A stretch of DNA of 64,000 nucleotides, from NCBI RefSeq assembly GCF_020096995.1, contig NZ_CP083692.1:2480001-2544000 (forward strand), read 5' to 3'. The notes beneath the pieces are model-generated. The model saw only the letters and a program-made list of their open reading frames with translations. It ran no database searches and had not been told where the DNA came from. This DNA is from Leucobacter sp. Psy1. Its GTDB lineage: Bacteria; Actinomycetota; Actinomycetes; Actinomycetales; Microbacteriaceae. Positions 35,214-43,886 of this stretch are shown piece after piece; the stretch's first letter is position 1; the number at the start of each line of letters is the position of its first letter. The translations under genes were made by a program, and so were the position numbers.

Positions 35214-35906
35214 ATGAAGGCGCACGAGACGGTGATGGCCTGGGTGACCGAGGAGCTCAGGAGCGGCCGCCTGCGCATCGGCGATCATCTGCCGGGCGAA
35301 CGTGCGCTCGCCGAGACGCTGCAGGTCTCCCGAGGCTCGCTCCGCGAAGCCCTGCGGGTGCTCGAGGCGCTCGGCACGATCCGGACCTCGACGGGGTCAG
35401 GCCCCCGATCCGGCACCGTCGTCACCGCCGCTCCCGAACAGGCCCTCACGCTCGCGCTCAACCTGCAACTCGCCACAAGCCACGTGCAGCACTCCGATGT
35501 GTACGAGGTCCGTCTGCTGCTCGAGACCTGGGCCGCCGCGCACGCCGACCACGACGGCGCGGAGTGGGGCGATGCCGAGCGGGTGCTCACCCTCATGGAC
35601 GAGCCGGGCCTGCCGGTCCCCGAGTTCCTGCAGCTCGATGCAGAGTTCCACATCGCGCTCTCGCGCTCGGCCGGCAACCCGCTCATCAGCACCCTCATGG
35701 ACGCGCTCCGCACCGCCATCGCCGACCACACACTCGCCCGCGCCCGCTCGCTCCCCGACTGGGAACGGACCGCGATACGGCTCCGAGCCGAGCACCGCGC
35801 CATCTTCGAGAGCTTCCGCGACGGCGACGCAGCGCGCGCGACGGAGCAGCTCCGCGCCCACATCCGGGGGTACTACGAGGAGACGGCTTCCGCGCCCGAG
35901 GCCTGA
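35214..35906 (+). CDS. FadR-subfamily (GntR/FCD) transcriptional regulator, LldR-like
   Basis: 230 residues from ATG 35214; GTG 35211 is also possible. The N-terminal GntR winged helix is MAWVTEELRSGRLRIGDHLPGERALAE with recognition helix QVSRGSLREALRVLEALG. The all-helical FCD effector domain follows, with likely metal ligands in LDAEFHIALSRSAGNP and AEHRAIFESF. The gene sits directly upstream of the transporter and lldD. Their promoter has two TGGTnnnACCA sites, the known FadR/LldR/PdhR-type operator, so this is probably the lactate-responsive repressor. AATAAT ends 8 nt before the ATG and no ribosome site is seen, so a leaderless start is possible. Confidence 0.88.
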   Translation: MKAHETVMAWVTEELRSGRLRIGDHLPGERALAETLQVSRGSLREALRVLEALGTIRTSTGSGPRSGTVVTAAPEQALTLALNLQLATSHVQHSDVYEVRLLLETWAAAHADHDGAEWGDAERVLTLMDEPGLPVPEFLQLDAEFHIALSRSAGNPLISTLMDALRTAIADHTLARARSLPDWERTAIRLRAEHRAIFESFRDGDAARATEQLRAHIRGYYEETASAPEA

Positions 35907-35958
35907 GCGCGCGCCGGAGCACCGCCGTCTGCGGTCTCGGCTTCCGCCACGCGGGGAG

Positions 35959-35988
35959 TTGACGGATTCGGGAATCGCGACGTACACT
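35959..35988 (+). promoter_or_regulatory. Promoter of the lactate transporter-lldD operon
   Basis: TTGACG (35959-35964), an 18-bp spacer and TACACT (35983-35988) form a good sigma-70-type promoter. The expected start near 35995 falls inside the first operator. Confidence 0.65.
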
Positions 35989-35991
35989 CCT

Positions 35992-36017
35992 TGTGGTCTG
36001 ACCACATGGTTTGACCA
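35992..36017. promoter_or_regulatory. Twin FadR/LldR-type operators
   Basis: TGGTCTGACCA (35994-36004, inside the longer palindrome TGTGGTCTGACCACA) and TGGTTTGACCA (36007-36017) both match TGGTnnnACCA. Their centres are 13 bp apart. The first overlaps the predicted transcription start, so a bound repressor would block initiation. Confidence 0.8.
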
Positions 36018-36090
36018 CAACCCTTGGACTTCGTCCTCACCCGCATCACCTCGGCCGTTCATCGACGAACACTTCTCACAGGAGAGAACC

Positions 36091-37431
36091 GTGACCACAC
36101 CCGCACCCCCGAACACCGCGCAGCCCACCGAAAAACTCAACTATCGCGTCCTCCTCGGCAGCCTGAGCGGCAGCGTCATCGAGTGGTTCGACTTCCTCGT
36201 CTACGGCACCGTCGCCGCCCTTGTCTTCAACAAGCTCTACTTCCCGAGCGACAGCGAGTTCGTCTCCACCATGCTCGCGTTCGTCTCGTTCTCGCTGACG
36301 TTCTTCTTCCGCCCACTCGGCGGCGTCATCTTCTCGCACATCGGCGACCGCATCGGCCGCAAGAAAACGCTCTTCATCACGCTCACCCTCATGGGCGGCG
36401 GCACCGTCGCGATCGGCCTCCTCCCCGACTACGCGGCGATCGGCGTCGCCGCTCCGATCCTGCTCATCTGCTTCCGCATCCTCCAGGGCCTCGGCATCGG
36501 CGGCGAGTGGGGCGGGGCTCTGCTGCTGGCCTACGAGTACGCGCCGAAGCACCGCCGCGGCCTGTACGGCGCTGTGCCGCAGATGGGCATCAGCCTCGGC
36601 ATGCTCCTCGCCGCCGGCGTGGTCGCACTGCTCACCCAGCTGCCTGACGGACAGTTCATGACCTGGGGCTGGCGTGTACCCTTCGTCGCCAGCATCGTGC
36701 TCGTCTTCATCGGCCTCTGGATCCGCAACGGCCTCGACGAGACCCCCGAGTTCCGGCGCGTGCGCGAGACCGGCGCCCGACTGAAGCTCCCCATCAAGGA
36801 GGTCGTGACGAAGCACTGGGGCGCCGTCCTCGTCTCGATCGGCGCGAAGGCCGCCGAAACCGGCCCCTTCTACATCTTCGGCACCTATGTCGTGGCCTAC
36901 GCGACCGGCATTCTCGGCGCACGCGACAACGTGGTGCTCCTGGCGGTCGCCGCCGCGGCACTCGTCGCCACCATCTGGATGCCGATCTTCGGCAGCATCT
37001 CCGACCGGGTTTCCCGCGCCCTGCTCTACCGGTGGTCGGCAATCACGACCATCGTGCTCGTGGTGCCCTACTACCTGATCCTCAACACCGGCGAGACGTG
37101 GGCGCTCTTCGTCGCGACCACCATCGGTTTCGGATTCCTCTGGGGCAGCGTGAACGCGATTCTCGGAACGCTCATCGCGGAGAACTTCGCGCCGGAGGTC
37201 CGCTACACGGGAGCATCGCTCGGCTACCAGCTGGGCGCCGCCGTCTTCGGCGGAACCGCTCCGCTCATCGGCGCATGGCTCCTCGAGATCAGCGGCGGGC
37301 AGTGGTGGCCGATCGCGGTGTACGTTGGCGTGTGCGCGGGCATATCGATCATCGCGTCGTGCTTCATCACGCGCGTCGCCCACGTGGAGTCCGATAGCGC
37401 TCCCCAGACCGTGGAAGCCCCCGTGGTCTGA
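36091..37431 (+). CDS. MFS transporter of the metabolite:H+ symporter (MHS) family, probable lactate importer
   Basis: 446 residues from GTG 36091 (AGGAG 6 nt upstream). MHS features: [20 protein letters not shown] at helix 1, the loop 2-3 motif [11 protein letters not shown], the helix 4-5 block [25 protein letters not shown], and about 12 membrane helices. Family members move organic acids, betaines or shikimate. The tie to lactate rests on the shared operon with lldD and the LldR-type operators, so lactate or a related 2-hydroxy acid is the likely substrate (inference). It is not one of the usual LldP or MctC lactate permeases. Confidence 0.88.
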   Translation: MTTPAPPNTAQPTEKLNYRVLLGSLSGSVIEWFDFLVYGTVAALVFNKLYFPSDSEFVSTMLAFVSFSLTFFFRPLGGVIFSHIGDRIGRKKTLFITLTLMGGGTVAIGLLPDYAAIGVAAPILLICFRILQGLGIGGEWGGALLLAYEYAPKHRRGLYGAVPQMGISLGMLLAAGVVALLTQLPDGQFMTWGWRVPFVASIVLVFIGLWIRNGLDETPEFRRVRETGARLKLPIKEVVTKHWGAVLVSIGAKAAETGPFYIFGTYVVAYATGILGARDNVVLLAVAAAALVATIWMPIFGSISDRVSRALLYRWSAITTIVLVVPYYLILNTGETWALFVATTIGFGFLWGSVNAILGTLIAENFAPEVRYTGASLGYQLGAAVFGGTAPLIGAWLLEISGGQWWPIAVYVGVCAGISIIASCFITRVAHVESDSAPQTVEAPVV

Positions 37432-37516
37432 TTCCGCACGTGCAGACCCGATCCCCCGCACCGACCATTCGCACCCGACGACCGCTCCGACCACCGCTCC
37501 CGAAAGGACCAGCATC

Positions 37517-38770
37517 ATGCAGCGCCAGCTCCCGAAGCCCGCAGAACTCCTCGAGCTCATGCAGTTCAAGAAGCCGCAGCTCGACGGGAAGAAGCGCCGG
37601 CTCGACGCCGCGCTGACCATCGCGGATCTGCGGAAGATCGCCAAGCGCCGCACCCCCGCCGCCGCGTTCGACTACACCGACGGCGCAGCCGAGGGCGAGA
37701 TCTCGATGCGTCGCGCACGCCAGGCGTTCGAGGATGTCGAGTTCCACCCGGACGTGCTGAAGCCGGCGGACCAGGTCGACACCTCAACCGAGATCCTCGG
37801 CGGCCGCTCGGCGATGCCGTTCGGCATTGCTCCGACGGGCTTCACCAGGCTCATGCAGACGGAGGGCGAGGTCGCAGGCGCGAGCGCGGCGGGAGCGGCT
37901 GGCATCCCGTTCACGCTGTCGACGCTCGGCACGACCTCCATCGAGGACGTCCGGGCGGCGAACCCCGAGGGGCGGAACTGGTTCCAGCTCTACATCATGC
38001 GGGATCGCGACATCTCCTACGGTCTCGTCGAGCGGGCGGCGCAGGCCGGGTTCGACACCCTCATGTTCACCGTCGACACCCCGATCGCCGGGGCGCGGCT
38101 GCGCGACAAGCGCAACGGGTTCTCGATTCCCCCGCAGCTGTCGGTCGGCACGATCCTCAATGCGATCCCCCGCCCCTGGTGGTGGGTCGACTTCCTCACC
38201 ACGCCGAAGCTCGAGTTCGCCTCGCTCTCCACCACGGGTGGCACCGTCGGCGAACTGCTGAACTCGGCGATGGACCCGACGATCTCGTACGAGGACCTCA
38301 AGATCATTCGCGAGATGTGGCCGGGCAAGCTCGTCGTGAAGGGGGTGCAGAATCTCCCTGATGCCGTGCGCCTCATCGACGACGGCGTCGACGGCATCGT
38401 GCTGTCGAATCACGGCGGCCGCCAGCTCGACCGCGCGCCCGTGCCGTTCCACCTCCTCCCCCAGGTGGTGCGCGAGGTCGGCCGCGACGCCACCGTGATG
38501 GTCGACACGGGCATCATGAACGGTGCCGACATCGTGGCGTCCGTCGCCCTCGGCGCGAAGTTCTCCCTCATCGGGCGGGCGTACCTCTACGGGCTCATGG
38601 CGGGCGGGCGGGCGGGCGTCGACCGCACCATCGAGATCCTCCGCACCGAGATCGAGCGCACCATGACGCTGCTCGGGGTCGCCTCGCTCGAGGAGCTCGA
38701 ACCGCGGCACGTCACCCAGCTCCGTCGCCTCACCCCGGTCGCCGGGCACGACGCTCACGAGTTCGCCTGA
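37517..38770 (+). CDS. lldD: L-lactate dehydrogenase, FMN-dependent, quinone-linked (LldD type)
   Basis: 417 residues, with AAAGGA upstream. The FMN alpha-hydroxy-acid oxidase fold is clear: [53 protein letters not shown], and the active-site block [18 protein letters not shown] with the catalytic His and substrate-binding Arg. The C-terminal phosphate-binding part is [20 protein letters not shown]. The insertion around [21 protein letters not shown] fits the membrane-associated dehydrogenases, which reduce quinone instead of oxygen. It oxidises L-lactate to pyruvate and is co-transcribed with the transporter. Confidence 0.94.
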   Translation: MQRQLPKPAELLELMQFKKPQLDGKKRRLDAALTIADLRKIAKRRTPAAAFDYTDGAAEGEISMRRARQAFEDVEFHPDVLKPADQVDTSTEILGGRSAMPFGIAPTGFTRLMQTEGEVAGASAAGAAGIPFTLSTLGTTSIEDVRAANPEGRNWFQLYIMRDRDISYGLVERAAQAGFDTLMFTVDTPIAGARLRDKRNGFSIPPQLSVGTILNAIPRPWWWVDFLTTPKLEFASLSTTGGTVGELLNSAMDPTISYEDLKIIREMWPGKLVVKGVQNLPDAVRLIDDGVDGIVLSNHGGRQLDRAPVPFHLLPQVVREVGRDATVMVDTGIMNGADIVASVALGAKFSLIGRAYLYGLMAGGRAGVDRTIEILRTEIERTMTLLGVASLEELEPRHVTQLRRLTPVAGHDAHEFA

Positions 38771-38805
38771 GCGGCTAGGCAGGCCTCACTCAGCGTGCAC
38801 GGCCC

Positions 38806-39378
38806 TCACTCGGCGGAGTTCCGCTTCGGCCGGTAGGTGCGCCCGAAGCTGCGCGGGTTCGCCTCGTCGATCGCGTCCAGCTCCCAGTCCACTCTCCGAC
38901 CGCCCGACACGTCGAAGATGCGCGTGCCGTCTCCGAGGAAAACGGGGGCGACGAAGACCTGGAGTTCGTCGATGAGGTCGTGCTCGAGCGCCTGCCGCGC
39001 GATGTCGGCGCTGATGATCTGCACGTCCCGATCACCCGCGAGCGTCTGAGCGTGGGCGATCACCTCGGTGATCGGGGCGCACATCGCGACCACGCTCGGG
39101 TCGTCCGCGAGCTCCTCGGGGCGATGGGTGAGAATGATCTCCGTCCCGGTCCAGGCCCCGCCGTACGCTTCTGCGGTGGTCTCGTCGCGGATGTCGGCCT
39201 GCTCACGCGCGGCGTCGTACCCGGTACGCCCCGCGACGATCACGGCGACTCGCGACGCCAGCGACTCCGTGGTCCCCTCGGCGAGCGGTTCAGCCACCGC
39301 CATCCACGACATGTCGTGCCCGGGCCCCGCGATGAACCCGTCGAGTGAACTGGTGAATCCCCAGACCACCTTGCCCAT
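38806..39378 (-). CDS. Dihydrofolate reductase-fold protein (RibD C-terminal type)
   Basis: 190 residues, with GGAGG 6 nt before the ATG. It has the pattern of the actinobacterial YyaP/YwjB-like reductases: VVWGFTSSLDGFIAGPGHDMSW at the start, VIVAGRTGYDA in the middle, a GDRDVQIISADIARQALEHDLIDEL nucleotide-binding segment, and VAPVFLGDGTRIFD near the end. These proteins bind NADPH, but their substrate is unknown, and they are not true DHFRs. It is divergent from the small acidic protein gene. Confidence 0.9.
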   Translation of the reverse strand: MGKVVWGFTSSLDGFIAGPGHDMSWMAVAEPLAEGTTESLASRVAVIVAGRTGYDAAREQADIRDETTAEAYGGAWTGTEIILTHRPEELADDPSVVAMCAPITEVIAHAQTLAGDRDVQIISADIARQALEHDLIDELQVFVAPVFLGDGTRIFDVSGGRRVDWELDAIDEANPRSFGRTYRPKRNSAE

Positions 39379-39576
39379 GATTCCTCCTCCGGCCGTTCAC
39401 CCATGAACCACACTCCCCCAGCATACGGATGGCTCGCTCACGTGGACCCGTTCCCCGACGGCGAACGCGAGACTCCCAGGGTGACTTCCCGGTCCGCGCA
39501 CCGGTACGCTCAGTGTCAGTGCGGATCGCGACCGGGATGGCCGCGTCGACGACCGCTTCGACGATGGAGGTGCGAC

Positions 39577-39768
39577 ATGAGCAACGACTCGACCCAGACC
39601 CCTGACGGTGTGCCAGAGGAGGCCCGCGACGACCAGGCCGAGCGTCCGGGTACGACGGAGGACCAGAAGCGCGCCGAGCACGACAAGACGGTCCAGCACG
39701 ACGACGAGCTCGCAGACGAGTGGGGCGAGGAGTCGTTCCCGAGCAGCGATCCGCCCGCCCACTACTGA
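39577..39768 (+). CDS. Small acidic protein with C-terminal ESFPSSDPPAHY motif
   Basis: 63 residues, with GGAGG 6 nt before the ATG. The sequence is hydrophilic and almost entirely charged (many Asp, Glu, Gln, Lys), so it is probably disordered, and it ends in the conserved motif WGEESFPSSDPPAHY. Similar short proteins with an ESFPxSDPP end occur in many actinobacteria and proteobacteria, but have no assigned function as far as I know. Its neighbours (SDR with stress-protein traits, catalase) suggest a stress role. A 16-bp hairpin follows. Confidence 0.75.
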   Translation: MSNDSTQTPDGVPEEARDDQAERPGTTEDQKRAEHDKTVQHDDELADEWGEESFPSSDPPAHY

Positions 39769-39787
39769 GCCGGCGGGTCTGTGAATC

Positions 39788-39828
39788 GCTGAGGGGTCGT
39801 GTCAACAGGGTGGACACGACCCCTCAGC
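39788..39828 (+). terminator. Hairpin between the small protein and the SDR gene
   Basis: A perfect 16-bp stem (GCTGAGGGGTCGTGTC with its complement) and a 9-nt loop begin 19 nt after the small gene stop and end 17 nt before the SDR ATG. It could be a terminator, an attenuator of the SDR gene, or an RNA stabiliser. Confidence 0.6.
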
Positions 39829-39845
39829 CGTTCCAGTGTGGAGTG

Positions 39846-40739
39846 ATGACCGATCAGCTGACATTCCAGAATCCCGTCACGCGCTACCCCAGCATCTCCC
39901 CGCCGAAGCAGCACCAGCCTGAGCCTGGACTCGATCGAGATCTCGAACCCCAGACGGATCGCGGCCACGACTCCTACCGCGGAACGGGACGACTCGAGGG
40001 GCGGAAGGCGCTCATCACCGGTGCCGACTCCGGGATCGGCGCCGCCGTGGCGATCGCCTTCGCCCGCGAGGGCGCTGACGTCGCACTCTCGTACCTTCCC
40101 GACGAAGAACCCGATGCGCAGGAGATCAAGTCCGTCATCGAGGCCGCGGGCCGCCGCGCGTTCCTCTTCCCCGGAGATCTTTCCGACAGTGCGTTCTGCA
40201 CGCAACTCGTGAAGCAGGCCGTCGAGGCGCTCGGCGGGCTCGACGCGCTCGTGAACAACGCGGGCAGGCAGATCGCCGTCGAACGCTTCGAGGATCTGAC
40301 CGAGGAGCAGTGGGCGCACACCTTCGAGACGAACATCCACGCCATCTACCGGGTCAGCCACGCCGCGGTCCCGCACATGCCTCCGGGATCGACGATCGTG
40401 AACTCGACGTCGATCCAGGCCTACAACCCGTCACCGCACCTGCTGGACTACGCCTCGACCAAGGCGGCGATCAACAACTTCACCAAGGGTCTCGGGCAGT
40501 CGCTCGCGCAGAGCGGTATCCGGGTCAACGGGGTCGCGCCCGGGCCGATCTGGACTCCGCTCCAGGTGTCCGACGGGCAGCCGAAGGACGCCCTTCCCGA
40601 GTTCGGCAAGGACACACCGCTGGGCCGCGCCGGTCAGCCGACCGAACTGGCGCCGGCGTACGTGTTCCTCACTTCGCCCGAGTCGAGCTACGTCATCGGT
40701 GAGACCCTCAACGTGAACGGCGGAACGCCTTCGCCCTGA
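39846..40739 (+). CDS. SDR oxidoreductase of the YghA/GSP39-like group
   Basis: 297 residues from ATG 39846. A Gln/Pro-rich N-terminal extension of about 45 residues precedes the Rossmann fold, as in general stress protein 39-like SDRs. The cofactor motif is ALITGADSGIGAAVAIAF, followed by ALVNNAGRQIAVERFEDLTEEQW. The catalytic residues are in IVNSTSIQAY (Ser) and LLDYASTKAAINNFT (YxxxK). The end, YVIGETLNVNGGTPSP, is canonical. Substrate unknown. The upstream small stress-type gene and the catalase gene nearby suggest a role in stress or osmotic protection. Its ribosome site is weak (GTGGAGTG). Confidence 0.9.
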   Translation: MTDQLTFQNPVTRYPSISPPKQHQPEPGLDRDLEPQTDRGHDSYRGTGRLEGRKALITGADSGIGAAVAIAFAREGADVALSYLPDEEPDAQEIKSVIEAAGRRAFLFPGDLSDSAFCTQLVKQAVEALGGLDALVNNAGRQIAVERFEDLTEEQWAHTFETNIHAIYRVSHAAVPHMPPGSTIVNSTSIQAYNPSPHLLDYASTKAAINNFTKGLGQSLAQSGIRVNGVAPGPIWTPLQVSDGQPKDALPEFGKDTPLGRAGQPTELAPAYVFLTSPESSYVIGETLNVNGGTPSP

Positions 40740-40755
40740 TCGAGCACGCATGACG

Positions 40756-40788
40756 TGGGGCCGGGGCGCATCGTGCGTCCCGGCCCCA
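40756..40788. terminator. Hairpin between the SDR and catalase genes
   Basis: TGGGGCCGGG pairs with CCCGGCCCCA, continued inside by GCGCA with TGCGT (one G-U). It lies between two converging genes and is likely bidirectional. Confidence 0.7.
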
Positions 40789-40830
40789 GGTGCGTGACCG
40801 CTCAGGGTCGAGGCAGCGTCAGGATCGGGA

Positions 40831-43014
40831 TCAGGCGAAGCGATCCCACACGCGGTGCTGCCCGAGCAGGCCGACGAGGTCGTCGAGCCGTTCCGCCGGC
40901 GCACCTACGAGTACACCTGGAGCCGAACGGTCGATCCCGGCGGCCTCGGGAACCGGGGTCTCCTCGGTGAAGAGGACCGCCTTCGCGTGCCGGAAGATCT
41001 CGGCGGCGAGCAGCACGAGACGCGGATCCACCGCACCCCGCCCGACCGGGTCTCCCGCCTTCGCATCGCGGCCGTGGACCGCGTCGACGGCGGGGGCAGC
41101 CTCGGCGGTAGCGAACACGACGGCGTCGAACTCCACCGAACGCGCCGTCAGGTACGTGCGCTGGATCGGCGTGCCGTCACTCAGTGTCCCCGCCGTGGGG
41201 GCGATGATGAGCGGTACCATTCCCGCACCGTCGATGCGCTCGGCGAGATCGGCGACCATCGTCGCGTCGGTGCCCTGATCCACGGCGATCCCGATGATCC
41301 GGCCGTCGACGGGCCAGGTGCCGCCGATCTGGGAGAGCGCGGCGCTCGGTTCGGAGTCGCGCGGCGCCTGCTCCGGATCCGGAATCGAGAGCCCCAGCCC
41401 CGTCGCGACCGCGGCGCACAGGTCGGCGTCGATGTTCGCGAGGCGCTGCACCTGCCGCTCCTGGATCGCCGGTTCGTAGCACTTGCCGAGTTCGAACGTG
41501 TACGCCTGGATGACGTGGTCCTGTTCGGTCGGGGTGAGGCTGCGGAAGAATTGCGTGACCTGCGAGTAGTGATCCTCGAAAGACGCCGGTGACTCCCGGA
41601 GCTTCACCGCCTCCTGCACCGCTTCAGGGAAGTCGATGAGCGCGGCCTCCCCGTCTCCGGCGTGGAAGGGGCACCCGCCGTCCAGCGAGTTCGGGCGGTA
41701 GGGCGCGACACCCGTGTGGACGGCTGACTGGTGGAAGCCGTCGCGCTGCATGTCGTTGACCGGCGCGTGCGGCCGGTTGATCGGGATCTGGGAGAAGTTC
41801 GGTCCGCCGAGTCGCGTGATCTGCGTGTCGATGTACGAGAACAGCCGCGCCTGGAGCAGCGGATCGTTCGTCACCTCGATGCCCGGCACGAGATGCCCGG
41901 GATGGAAGGCGACCTGCTCGGTCTCGGCGAAGTAGTTCTTCGGGTTCGCATTGAGCGTGAGCATGCCGATCGGTTTGACCGGAGCGAGCTCCTCGGGAAC
42001 GAGCTTCGTCGGGTCGAGGAGGTCGATGCCTTCGAAGACCTCCTCCTCGGAATCGGGGAAGACCTGGACCCCGAGCTCCCACTGCGGGTAGGCGCCCGAC
42101 TCGATCGCATCGGCGAGGTCGCGTCGGTGGAAGTCGGGGTCGGCGCCGTTGATGAGCTGCGCTTCCTCCCACAGTACCGAGTGCACGCCGAGCTTCGGCT
42201 TCCAGTGGAACTTCACGAGCGAGCTCTGCCCCTCGGCGTTCACGAGCCGGAACGTGTGCACCCCGAAACCCTCCATGGTGCGGTACGAGCGGGGGATCGC
42301 CCGATCCGACATCTGCCACATCACGTGTGCCTGCGCCTCGGTGTGGAGGGAGACGAAGTCCCAGAACGTGTCGTGCGCGCTCTGGGCCTGCGGGATCTCG
42401 CGGTCCGGGTGCGGTTTGGCGGCGTGCACGATGTCAGGGAACTTGATGCCGTCCTGGATGAAGAACACCGGAATGTTGTTGCCGACCAGGTCGAACGTGC
42501 CTTCGTCGGTATACATCTTCGTCGCGAATCCGCGGGTGTCTCGCACCGCGTCGGCCGAGCCGCGTGATCCGACGACCGTCGAGAACCGCGTGAACACCGG
42601 CACCGTGGTCTTCTCGGCGAGAAACTTCGCGCAGGTGAGGTTGCCCGCATTGCCGTACGACTCGAAGACGCCGTGTGCCGCGGCACCTCGGGCATGCACC
42701 ACCCGCTCGGGGATCCGCTCGTGATCGAAGTGCGTGATCTTCTCGCGGAGATGGTGGTCCTGCAGCAGTGTCGGACCGCGAGGCCCGGCTTTCAACGAGT
42801 GGTCGGTGTCACGCAGTCGCGCACCCTGGGCCGTCGTGAGGTGGGCACCGCGCTGGGCGCGAACGTCCTGCTCCGCTCCGGTGCGCTCCCCGGTCGCCGA
42901 CACGGTCTCGGGGCCCTGCTGATCGTCTTTCGGAGGCAGTGGCGACTGCGGCTCGGTGGGTTCGTCGACGGGCGGGGGCGTGGGGGCCGGGGCCCCGGGA
43001 ATCTTCGGTGACAC
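40831..43014 (-). CDS. katE: Large-subunit (clade 2) catalase with C-terminal DJ-1/PfpI-like domain
   Basis: 727 residues from GTG 43014, which has AGGAG 8 nt upstream; an ATG 18 nt earlier lacks a well-spaced site. The catalytic His is in [13 protein letters not shown], the distal Asn lies after [18 protein letters not shown], and the haem-ligand Tyr is in [18 protein letters not shown]. After the core (to about residue 560) comes the flavodoxin-like domain starting [16 protein letters not shown], typical of large-subunit catalases such as KatE/HPII. A Pro/Gln-rich N-terminus precedes the core. It destroys H2O2 in the cytosol, often in stationary phase. Confidence 0.96.
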   Translation of the reverse strand: MSPKIPGAPAPTPPPVDEPTEPQSPLPPKDDQQGPETVSATGERTGAEQDVRAQRGAHLTTAQGARLRDTDHSLKAGPRGPTLLQDHHLREKITHFDHERIPERVVHARGAAAHGVFESYGNAGNLTCAKFLAEKTTVPVFTRFSTVVGSRGSADAVRDTRGFATKMYTDEGTFDLVGNNIPVFFIQDGIKFPDIVHAAKPHPDREIPQAQSAHDTFWDFVSLHTEAQAHVMWQMSDRAIPRSYRTMEGFGVHTFRLVNAEGQSSLVKFHWKPKLGVHSVLWEEAQLINGADPDFHRRDLADAIESGAYPQWELGVQVFPDSEEEVFEGIDLLDPTKLVPEELAPVKPIGMLTLNANPKNYFAETEQVAFHPGHLVPGIEVTNDPLLQARLFSYIDTQITRLGGPNFSQIPINRPHAPVNDMQRDGFHQSAVHTGVAPYRPNSLDGGCPFHAGDGEAALIDFPEAVQEAVKLRESPASFEDHYSQVTQFFRSLTPTEQDHVIQAYTFELGKCYEPAIQERQVQRLANIDADLCAAVATGLGLSIPDPEQAPRDSEPSAALSQIGGTWPVDGRIIGIAVDQGTDATMVADLAERIDGAGMVPLIIAPTAGTLSDGTPIQRTYLTARSVEFDAVVFATAEAAPAVDAVHGRDAKAGDPVGRGAVDPRLVLLAAEIFRHAKAVLFTEETPVPEAAGIDRSAPGVLVGAPAERLDDLVGLLGQHRVWDRFA

Positions 43015-43186
43015 GGTGAGTACTCCTGACATCGGTGTGCTGAGTGCGCTCCTGCCACGCGCGACGCTCTCACCGTCCGCAGGCGCGAAGTGGAAGCCAC
43101 GCTAACAACGCGGTGCAGTGTCTCGATAGACGGTTGCATTCGGCCGCCGGGAGTGCCATCGCGCGAGTCCTCCTCCGGAGAAAACG

Positions 43187-43846
43187 CTAGTGCAGCGTCA
43201 CCCTCTCCCCGTCAGTGCGGCGCAGGACGAGCCGGAATCCCGAGATGTCCCCTGCCTCGACTTCAGTCACGCCCTCGGCGAGGCCGAGTGCTTCGAGCGA
43301 CTCGACCAGGTCGCGCTGCCTGGTCCGGTCTCCCTCGACCCAGGTGAACGATTCCAGCTCGATCACGGGAAGGTCGCCCTGACCAGGATGAGACGTGCTC
43401 CCCCAGTCGATGACGAACGGGATCTCACGGCCCGGACCGCGCACGCCCGCGAGACGCCACTCGAGGAGGTCGCCGGACGGGGTGCGCCGCGACAGGTCTG
43501 CGACCTCGCCCAGGTCGACACCGCGCTCGCGCGCCGCGGCGACGGTTGCCTCGATGTCTTCGGGGTGGACGGCGTACGTCTGTACTCGCGGTTCGTCGAG
43601 CGCGTCGATGCCGAACATCGTCGGCAAGCTCGGATCGGTGCGTGCGGGGTCCGGTCCGATGAGTTCGAGGTACTGCGGCCCCCGCTCCCCACCGATGGTG
43701 AGCGCGACGAGCGCGTTCGCGGTGCCCGTCGGGTGCGCCCCACCGGGGGCTGCGTCCACGCCCGTTCGTTCGGCGAACCACGCGACGAGTGCGTCCAGAT
43801 CGGGGCCTGCGATGACGACGTGATCGAGTTGCTGCGGAATTCTCAT
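43187..43846 (-). CDS. VOC-superfamily protein, glyoxalase-like domain
   Basis: 219 residues from ATG 43846, chosen because TAGCGT ends 7 nt upstream. The sequence starts QQLDHVVIAGPDLDALVAWFAERTG, a typical first VOC module, and continues TANALVALTIGGERGPQYLELIG, where Glu is a probable metal ligand. The second half (GDLLEWRLAGVRG and PFVIDWGSTSHPG) matches the glyoxalase-like domain family of two-module proteins that includes many actinobacterial members. Substrate unknown. Confidence 0.85.
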   Translation of the reverse strand: MRIPQQLDHVVIAGPDLDALVAWFAERTGVDAAPGGAHPTGTANALVALTIGGERGPQYLELIGPDPARTDPSLPTMFGIDALDEPRVQTYAVHPEDIEATVAAARERGVDLGEVADLSRRTPSGDLLEWRLAGVRGPGREIPFVIDWGSTSHPGQGDLPVIELESFTWVEGDRTRQRDLVESLEALGLAEGVTEVEAGDISGFRLVLRRTDGERVTLH

Positions 43847-43853
43847 GGTCCGC

Positions 43854-43859
43854 ACGCTA
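43854..43859 (-). promoter_or_regulatory. -10 element of a predicted leaderless promoter (VOC gene)
   Basis: TAGCGT on the minus strand ends 7 nt before ATG 43846. Confidence 0.45.
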
Positions 43860-43886
43860 CCCCATCAGTCCGACGCCAGTCGGGTC

